From the NCBI GenBank assembly GCA_020631735.1, contig CM036188.1, positions 12,566,214-12,630,213 of the forward strand: a stretch of DNA of 64,000 nucleotides, read 5' to 3'. The notes under the pieces were generated by a model. The model made no database searches. It had not been told where the DNA came from and saw only the letters and a list, made by a program, of their open reading frames with translations. Origin of the DNA: Saccharum officinarum (taxonomy: Eukaryota > Streptophyta > Magnoliopsida > Poales > Poaceae). Shown here piece after piece: positions 56,928 through 64,000 of the stretch; positions within the stretch are counted from its first letter, which is position 1; each line of letters begins with the position of its first letter. The translations under genes and the position numbers were made by a program.

Positions 56928-59900
56928 ATTGTTTTGTAGGTAAATTACAAGGCCGGAGGAAGGCATTGGGTGCTTGATAGTGGGTGCTCTCAACATATGA
57001 CCGGTGATTCAAGAATGTTCAACTCTCTCAAATCAAATGATAGTGGCATTGATAGTATCACATTTGGTGACAATAGCAAGGGTGATGTAAAGGCTCTTGG
57101 AAGGATTGCAATCTCTAATGATCATAGCATTTCCAATGTGCTCTTAGTTGAAAAGTTGAACTTCAATCTTCTTTCGGTTGCTCAATTGTGTGATCTCGGT
57201 TTCAAGTGTATATTTGGTGTTGATGATGTGGAGATAGTTAGTGTTGATGGCTCTAACTTGATCTTCAAAGGCTTTAGATTTGAGAATCTATACTTGGTTG
57301 ATTTCAATGCTAGTGACACTCAACTTTCAACATGTTTGCTCACCAAATCAAGTATGGGTTGGTTATGGCATAGAAGACTTGGTCATGTTGGCATGAAGCA
57401 ATTGAACAAGTTAGTGAAGCATGACTTAGTTAGAGGCTTGAAGGATGTCACATTTGAGAAAGATAAGCTATGTAGTGCATGTCAAGCCGGAAAGCAAGTA
57501 GGCAACACTCATCCATTGAAAAGCATCATGAGTACTTCCAAGGCATTTGAGTTGTTGCACATGGATCTATTTGGACCAACTACATACACAAGCATTGGTG
57601 GCAACAAGTATGGTTTTGTGATTGTGGATGATTTCACTAGATACACATGGGTATTCTTTCTTGTGGACAAGAGTGATGTATTTGACATATTCAAGAAGTT
57701 CATCAAGAGAGTGCAAAATGAGTTTGAGACCACAATCAAGAAAGTAAGAAGTGACAATGGAAGTGAGTTTAGAAACACAAGAGTTGATGAGCTATGTGAA
57801 GAGCTTGGAATCAAGCATCAATTCTCGGCCAAGTATACACCTCAATCAAATGGCCTAGTTGAAAGGAAGAATAGAACCTTAATTGATATGGCAAGATCAA
57901 TGTTGAATGAGTATAATGTGAGTCATTCATTTTGGGCCGAAGCAATCAACACGGCTTGCTTCTATAGCAACCGCCTCTATTGCCACAAGTTTCTAGAGAA
58001 GACACCATATGAGATCTTAAATGGAAGAAAGCCCAACATTGCATACTTTCGGGTATTTGGTTGCAAATGCTACATCTTGAAGAAGGGCACTAGATTGAGC
58101 AAGTTTGAGAAGAAATGTGATGAAGGATTTCTACTTGGTTACTCAACTACTAGCAAAGCTTATAGAGTTTGGAATTTGGCTAGTGGTTTACTTGAAGAGG
58201 TGCATGATGTTGAATTTGATGAAACAAATGGCTCTCAAGGTGAAGAAGATAACTTAGATGATGTGAGAGGAACTCAATTGACCAATGCTATGAAAGAAAT
58301 GGATATTGGTGATATTAGGCCAAAGCAAGTGATTGATGTGGATGACAACAAAGATCAAGTGCTCCAAAGTCCAATCACTCAAGCTAGTGGTTCTCTAATG
58401 CAAAATCAAGCTAGTACATCATCTCAAGTGCAACAAGATCAACAAGTGGCTAGTTCATCATCTCCAACTCATGATCAACATCAACATCCAAGCAATCAAA
58501 ATCCAAGTGCTTCAACCAACTAACATTGCAAGAGACCATCCATTGGATTCCATCATTGGTGACATACAAAGGGGAGTTCAAACTAGATCAAGATTGGCAT
58601 CATTTTGTGGTCACTCTTCTTTTGTGTCAATGGAAGAACCCAAGGACATTGATAGAGCATTGAGAGATCCGGATTGGGTAAATGCAATGCATGAAGAGCT
58701 CAACAACTTCAAGAGAAATGAAGTATGGGAACTAGTTGAGAGGCCTAAGGATCACAATGTCATTGGAACAAGATGGGTCTTTCGCAACAAGCAAGATCAA
58801 GATGGGATAGTAGTAAGGAACAAAGCAAGACTAGTGGCTCAAGGTTACACACAAATAGAGGGTCTTGACTTTGGTGAAACTTATGCCCGGTTGCAAGATT
58901 GGAAGCAATTAGGATCTTACTTGCCTATGCTTGTGCTCACAATATCAAGCTATATCAAATGGATGTGAAGAGTGCATTTCTCAATGGGTACATTCAAGAG
59001 GAAGTGTATGTGGAGCAACCTCCCGGCTTTGAAGATGACAAGAAACCCAATTATGTATACAAGTTAAGGAAGGCTTTGTATGGATTAAAGCAAGCACCTA
59101 GAGCATGGTATGAAAGATTGAGGGACTTCTTGCTATCCAAAGGATTTGTCATGGGCAAAGTTGATACAACACTATTCACCAAGAAGATTGGGAAAGACTT
59201 ATTTGTATTGCAAATATATGTTGATGATATCATATTCGGTTCAACCAATCAAGATTATTGTGATGAGTTTGGGAAAATGATGGCAAAGGAATTTGAAATG
59301 TCAATGATTGGTGAACTTAGTTTCTTTCTTGGACTTCAAATCAAACAAATGAAGGAAGGAACATTTGTAAGCCAAAACCAAGTACATCAAAGATATGCTC
59401 AAGAAGTTTGGAATGGAAGATGCAAAGAGTATTACAAACCCCAATGGGCACTATGTATGAAGCTTGGATAGTGACAAGAGTGGCAAACATGGTGGATCAA
59501 AAGCTATATAGATCAATGATTGGTAGCCTACTCTATGTGACGGCATCAAGGCCCGATGTGATGTTTAGTGTATGTATGTGTGCAAGATTTCAAGCCTCAC
59601 CAAGAGAAAGTCATTTGAAGGCAACAAAGAGAATATTGAGGTACTTAAAAGCATACACAAGATGTTGGATTGTGGTATCCCAAAGGTGCGAGCTTTGAGC
59701 TAGTTGGATATTCGGACTCCGACTATGCGGTGCAAAGTGGAAAGAAAGAGCACTTCCGGGACTTGTCAATTGTTGGGAAGATCACTTGTCTCATGGTCAT
59801 CCAAGAAGCAAAATAGTATTGCACTATCTACCGCCGAAGCCGAATACATCGCCGCGGGTAGTTGTTGTGCACAAATCTTGTGGATGAAGGCAACATTGAA

Positions 59901-60115
59901 GGATTTTGGAATCAATTTCAAGAATGTGCCATTGCTATGTGACAATGAAAGTGCCGTGAAGCTAACTACTAACAATCCGATTCAACATCAAAGAACAAAG
60001 CATATTGATGTTCGTCATCATTTTTATTATTAGAGATCATCACAAAAGGGTGACATTGCCATTGAGAGTGTGGGCACCGAAGATCAATTAGCCGATCTAT
60101 TCACCAAGCCCACTT
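56928..60115 (+). pseudogene. pol: Sirevirus Pol (protease, integrase, RT, RNase H), frameshifted
   Basis: Protease: the DSG catalytic motif in VLDSGCSQHMTGDS at 56976. Pre-integrase zinc finger: WHRRLGHVGMKQLNKL then CSACQAGKQ (about 57366-57495). The integrase core shows the D, D, E residues in HMDLFGPTTYTS, RSDNGSEFRN and NGLVERKNRTL. This part is open to 58523. RT continues in other frames: NEVWELVERPKDHNVIGTRW, MDVKSAFLNGYIQEEVYVEQ, and the catalytic YVDD at 59217-59228. RNase H: IALSTAEAEYIAAGSCC then KHIDVRHHF, with the stop soon after. Frame changes occur near 58520, 58890, 59390 and 59670. Two stop codons lie between Gag and the protease in the same frame. These enzymes would copy the RNA and insert the DNA; this copy cannot make them. 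Confidence 0.9.
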
Positions 60116-61350
60116 GATGAGAAGAGATTTCACAAGCTAAAGAATGAGTTGAACATACTTGACTTCTCCAACATGAGTTGATGCACCCCATATATGACAT
60201 GCCTCTCCTTCGAGCCCCAAGGTACAATTGGTTGACATGTCATACATTCTATGCTAAGGACTTGTTTAGTGCATCTAGTCATGATTTCTTATGTTCTAGG
60301 ATCATTCAATGAAAATTAAATAAATTTGAAGTTTATATGGTGCCACTATGTTTCCATGACTTGTATGATCTAGTGGTAGCATATAACTTGTTTAAGTAGC
60401 TTGTGATCCTAAGTATTTAATCTAGAAAACTTGTCTAAATATTTGCTTCAACATGGTGCATGATAACCCTTCTAGTGAGGTGTGAAGAAGCTTGCCCTTG
60501 GATCAAACCGAAGTATTTTATTTATGCAAGCAATCTAGGTTGAATCATAAACTTGATCCTCACCCCATTTTTCAACATGATAATCTATCTAAAGTTTGCC
60601 CCTTGTGGTCAATTGGTGCCAAAGGGGAGAAAATATTGTTCACAAAGATAGAACTCAAAGGGAAGACAATGTTGACAATGTTGTGGAGGAGAAAAATGTT
60701 GTTCACAAGATAGATTCTAAAAGGGGGAGAATTGATAAAAGAAGGGATCAACTAAAATTTTGAGCACACAAGTAGGGGGAGCAAGCTCTTAAACATGAAT
60801 GTTGCATTTCTGTGTGCACTTCATATGTATGATGCATAGTTATGCATTTCGTTTTCCTGATATATTGCTTGTGTGGTGACTTGCTAGTATAATTTGAATG
60901 ATGCATTGTGGTACTAGCATGAATAGGAAGTAGTTAGATTTTTGTTGCTTCATGTTTTTCAAAGTGGTGCTAGAACCTTGCTTATAATGTTGATCTCACG
61001 AGGTTTCTAGTTATATTTGTGCTTTTCCAAGTGGAATCTAACTACACAAGGTCTAAGATGGTGTTTATCGCAACTCCGATGGTATCACGCTTCAAAGGTC
61101 TATAATCTAAAAACACTTAGCACCTATTGATAGACAATGCTCCTAATCTTTCCTATCTAACATGTATGCTTCCAAAATCCAAACATATAGCATACATGTA
61201 GGGGAGCCATTGCTATCAATTTGAATTCATGATCACATGTCCATAACTCTTACACATGGTAATATACTTGGACAATGTGACATGGGTTCAATCAAAATTA
61301 TCATAATATCTTTGTGAAAGGTTTGTCACCAATTACCAACAAGGGGAGAT
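60116..61350 (+). other. Sirevirus 3' internal region with multiple polypurine tracts
   Basis: After pol there are 1.2 kb without a recognised ORF and with no envelope-like gene. Polypurine-tract-like runs occur at 60621-60630 (aaaggggaga), 60719-60730 (aaaagggggaga), 60774-60781 (aggggga then g), 61200-61205, and 61341-61349 (aaggggaga) directly before the 3' LTR. Only the last is in the canonical priming position for plus-strand DNA. The repeated tracts fit the Sirevirus pattern. Confidence 0.8.
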
Positions 61351-63154
61351 TGAAAGTCCTATGTTTGGTGTTGTAATTAGTGACAATACCTAAGTACTAA
61401 TCCTATGCCTAAGTTGTATGTAGCATATGAGGATTAGTACATTCAAGGTTGGTGGCAGATGGACATGGTGCATGATGGCCACACTTGATTTGGACGCAAC
61501 CCTGTATCCGTGATCAAGGCAAAGGTATATGTTTAAGGGTGTGTTTTAGTAACCAAGACACCTAGTGTGTGGTTACATTATAGGATAGATAGCCGTACTA
61601 TAAAGAGGGGAATGACGCGGCTATTGAACTCCTAAGTGCCTCTAGGTGTGCATTTCATGTCATATGCATTTGGATAGAACTAATAACGTCTCGAAAAATG
61701 ATTGTGAAAATGCTAACATACATGCACATGGTGATGATCACTGTTGTGATGTTAGCACATTTGCGATGGCGTTGGAGTTTAAGCGGTAGAGAGGGTTGGG
61801 GTCTTCTCTCCCTCCCACCGAGCGTGCGAGCGCGGGGATTCAGGCGTTTTCGGGGGATTTGAAATGCCTATTTTCCACTACGCCGGAAGTCGGAAAAAGA
61901 AACGAAGGCGAACGGAGGTCACAGAGGTGACCGGACGCTGCACCGGACGCGGTCATAGAATGGACCGGACGCGTCCGGTCAGCTGTCAGGCGCGCGGTGC
62001 TAGGGTTTGCAACCGGCGCGTCCGGTTCTTACGGACCGGCGCGTCCGGTCATGTGCCCAGAGAAGAACTGCGGCGGTTCGCAAGGAGGATCGGACGCTGG
62101 GCGCGTCCGGTCACACACGATCGACGCGTCCGATCGTTGAAGGAGCTTACTGGACTCAACCGGACGCGAGCACTGTCACGTCCGGTCATCTTCTTAAGCG
62201 CGTCCGGTCGCTGGTTTGTTGAGCGCTGCTCAGACGACCAGCGCGTCCGGTCCTTCAGGGACCAGGCGTCGTCGTCCCGCGCGTCCGGTCAGTTGACCAG
62301 CGCGTCCGGTCGTTTCTTCAGTTAGCCGTTGGGCGACCAGCGCGTGGTCGTCGTTGGACACGCGCTCCGGTCGTCAGGGTTCGCGTGTTAGCCGTTGGGC
62401 GACCGGCGCGTCCGGTCAGTGGGACCAGCGCGTCCGGTCACGCGCCGATTTCGGCTGTTTAAGTTTCTAACGGCTATATTCGAGGGGTACGTCTTATAAT
62501 ACTCGTTGGCGGCTCAAGGCTCTCTCTCTCTCGAACATTTGACATACTTGTGAGCACTTTGAGCTAAGCACTCCCCTCCCACTCATCTCTCTTGCTTCTT
62601 TGCATATTCGAAGTGAGATTGAGTGATCCAAGTGCATTTGCATTGTGAGATTGCCATCTAGTTGGCACTTGGTGGTTGATTTGCTTGCGGGATTCTTGTT
62701 TCTCTTGTGGTTGCCGCCACCTAGACGGCTTGGAGCAGCTTGGAGGCGTTGGCAAGAGTTGTGATTGTTCTTGGCCACCTCCGTGATTGTGAGGGTTTGT
62801 GCCTACCTCGGCGAAGCGCCAAAGGCAACGTTAGTATATTGCTCGTGTCATTGCAACCTTTTGCCATTTGGTAGGTTCTTGTGGTGCCCTTTGAGAGGCT
62901 TGGTGTGAGACCGATTAGCCACCGAACCACGTGGTGAAGAGGGACACAACGGGACTAGCGTGCCGGCAAGCACGTGAACCTCGGATAAATCTTCGTGCCA
63001 TCATTCTCATTGTGTTTGATTCGATCGGTGGTTGTATATTGTGGTATTCATCTCTTGATCATATTGATTGGTTGGCTCAATACTTCGCCCTCGGTGATAC
63101 CCTCCTAACTCTCTCTTGTATTATTTTTTAGTTACCTTGCTAGCTAGTTAGTGT
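61351..63154 (+). repeat. Sirevirus 3' LTR, truncated by the gap
   Basis: It is collinear with the 5' LTR from TGAAAGTCCTATGTTTGG and stops where the N run begins, about 250 bp short of the expected end. It differs from the 5' LTR mainly by one- or two-base deletions at doubled letters, for example tgttggtaa against tgttgtaa and ccaagg against caagg. The repeat array at 61925-62445 is distorted. The pattern looks like unpolished consensus beside a gap. Confidence 0.92.
61925..62445. repeat. CpG-rich palindromic repeat array in the 3' LTR
   Basis: Same array as 53200-53735, with many small deletions. The part at 62255-62385 is garbled (caggcgtcgtcgtcccgcgc; agcgcgtggtcgtcgttgg). Confidence 0.9.
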
Positions 63155-63254
63155 NNNNNNNNNNNNNNNNNNNNNNNNNNNNNNNNNNNNNNNNNNNNNN
63201 NNNNNNNNNNNNNNNNNNNNNNNNNNNNNNNNNNNNNNNNNNNNNNNNNNNNNN
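63155..63254. other. Assembly gap, 100 N
   Basis: Exactly 100 N. The sequence after it belongs to a different LTR family from the one that hosts the Sirevirus, so the true interval is unknown. Confidence 0.98.
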
Positions 63255-64000
63255 AGAGTAGCATCAAGATAAACCACTTCCCATTTAAAGACCAATGATC
63301 AAATTGTAATAAGGATAATGAATAGCATTAACATGAGAAATTAAAATCACACAATATAATTAGAGCATAATAACAGTTATAGATCAACTATTCCATAAGA
63401 ATCCCCAAGCCGCTCGTATCCGTGAGCACGGCTAGTTATACCAGTTTTAACTCTGCGCAGAGGTGTACACTTTCACTGTAAGTCATGATTTCCAAATGAG
63501 TGGGGAGATCAAGCCCAAACACCCGAGAACCATATAAAGCCACTCAAAAGTTCGTCTAACAAGTTAGGGCATTAGATTCACTCGGCAGGCAGATGTAGAA
63601 CCCCCTTCCCTGTGCACACAACCGCAGCCTATACACACTAGGCCAGGGCTCGCAACTACACCCAACATGGCAAGCCATTCTTACGCCATTTAAGGTAACC
63701 TCTAACAAGCTAGAAAAGGTCTCTTGAACAACTAAAGCAGAGCCATATAGCCCTCACAGCTGTACTGTATATCTCGGTTATCACTTACAGATAAGTCCTT
63801 ATGGAGAGAAACCAGAGCATCAAATAATACACATGCTCTAGCCCCTTTTAACATAATAAATCATCTTAATAGTTGATTGCTTAATCCATTAATCAAATTA
63901 CAAGATCATTGTTCTTAGTTTAAGCACTAGCAATAGCTACCCATATGCATCCCAAGGTTGACAAGGAATCAAGATAACAATCACTAAGTTATAATCTCTA
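63255..64000 (-). mobile_element. Antisense fragment of an LTR of retrotransposon family 1
   Basis: The complement is collinear with 20800-21260 and 44680-45140. Shared text includes ccgtgagcacggct (63420) against cagccgtgctcacgg, agagccatatagccctcac (63740) against gtgagggctatatggctctg, and acagataagtccttat (63788) against aaggacttatctgta. It continues past the right edge of the window, so whether it is part of a full element is unknown. Confidence 0.85.

Larger units (their letters stand above)
52632..63154 (+). mobile_element. Sirevirus-like Ty1/Copia LTR retrotransposon, 3' LTR cut by the gap
   Basis: The 5' LTR is 52632-54692 with TGAAAG...CTTTCA ends. It is followed by an initiator-Met primer site, a gag with two zinc knuckles, a pol in the Copia order (protease, integrase, RT, RNase H), several polypurine tracts and a 3' LTR from 61351. 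Long CpG-rich LTRs with palindromic repeats, a large gag with two CCHC motifs, and multiple polypurine tracts are the known hallmarks of plant Sireviruses. The preceding 5 bp are agagg; the other target copy is lost in the gap. Gag and pol contain stops and frameshifts, so this copy is inactive. It is inserted in the family 2 LTR. Confidence 0.93.

Overview
The window is nuclear DNA from a grass, probably Andropogoneae (sorghum, sugarcane or Miscanthus type). The evidence is a monocot-style GC-rich first exon in the single intact gene, grass MITE families (Stowaway, Tourist, hAT), a Sirevirus Copia element with a CpG-rich LTR, and CACTA elements with the grass subterminal GGGACTAAAG motif. Two runs of exactly 100 N (26164-26263 and 63155-63254) are scaffold gaps. 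I see no bacterial-type operon, CRISPR array, rRNA or tRNA gene. The family assignments here come from reading conserved motifs by eye; no database was searched.

Layout. 1-7710: right part of a CACTA (En/Spm) transposon read on the minus strand. It holds a decayed Transposase_24-type ORF, a decayed TNP2-type transposase, a small broken GRF zinc-finger ORF, a tandem repeat and the terminal inverted repeat; its other end lies outside the window. 7711-12960: non-coding DNA with one copy of a locally dispersed repeat and, at 11659-12580, exon-like fragments of an unidentified minus-strand gene. 12965-17885: a 5'-truncated, frameshifted L1-type LINE on the minus strand. 17905-26163: more copies of the dispersed repeat, an LTR plus primer-binding site plus broken unrecognised ORF (19003-22821), and a complete TRIM element with a perfect 5-bp target duplication (24587-25190). 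26577-28570: a broken TPR-protein gene with a second gene remnant between its exons. 28943-33400: intergenic DNA with a Tourist and a Stowaway MITE.

33405-36349 is the only intact protein-coding gene: a three-exon SMAX1-LIKE protein closest to the SMXL3 type (870 aa), with a double Clp-N domain and a C-terminal LDLN EAR motif. 36350-42605: LINE debris, a short Stowaway element, a non-autonomous CACTA and AT microsatellites. 42606-45687: a solo LTR of the same family as 19003-21768. 46315-46590: an Au-like SINE. 47777-52631: a long antisense LTR of a second family, carrying about 180-bp internal repeats and interrupted by a hAT MITE (8-bp target duplication). 52632-63154: a nearly full-length Sirevirus-like Copia element inserted into that LTR, with its 3' LTR cut by a gap. 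63255-64000: an antisense fragment of the first LTR family.

The TEs do not work together functionally. They form nested insertions around one developmental regulator gene. The host LTR at 47777-52631 is older than both the hAT MITE and the Sirevirus inside it. Most TE coding regions are dead, with frameshifts and stop codons, many of the stops being Trp or Arg codons changed by C-to-T or G-to-A transitions.
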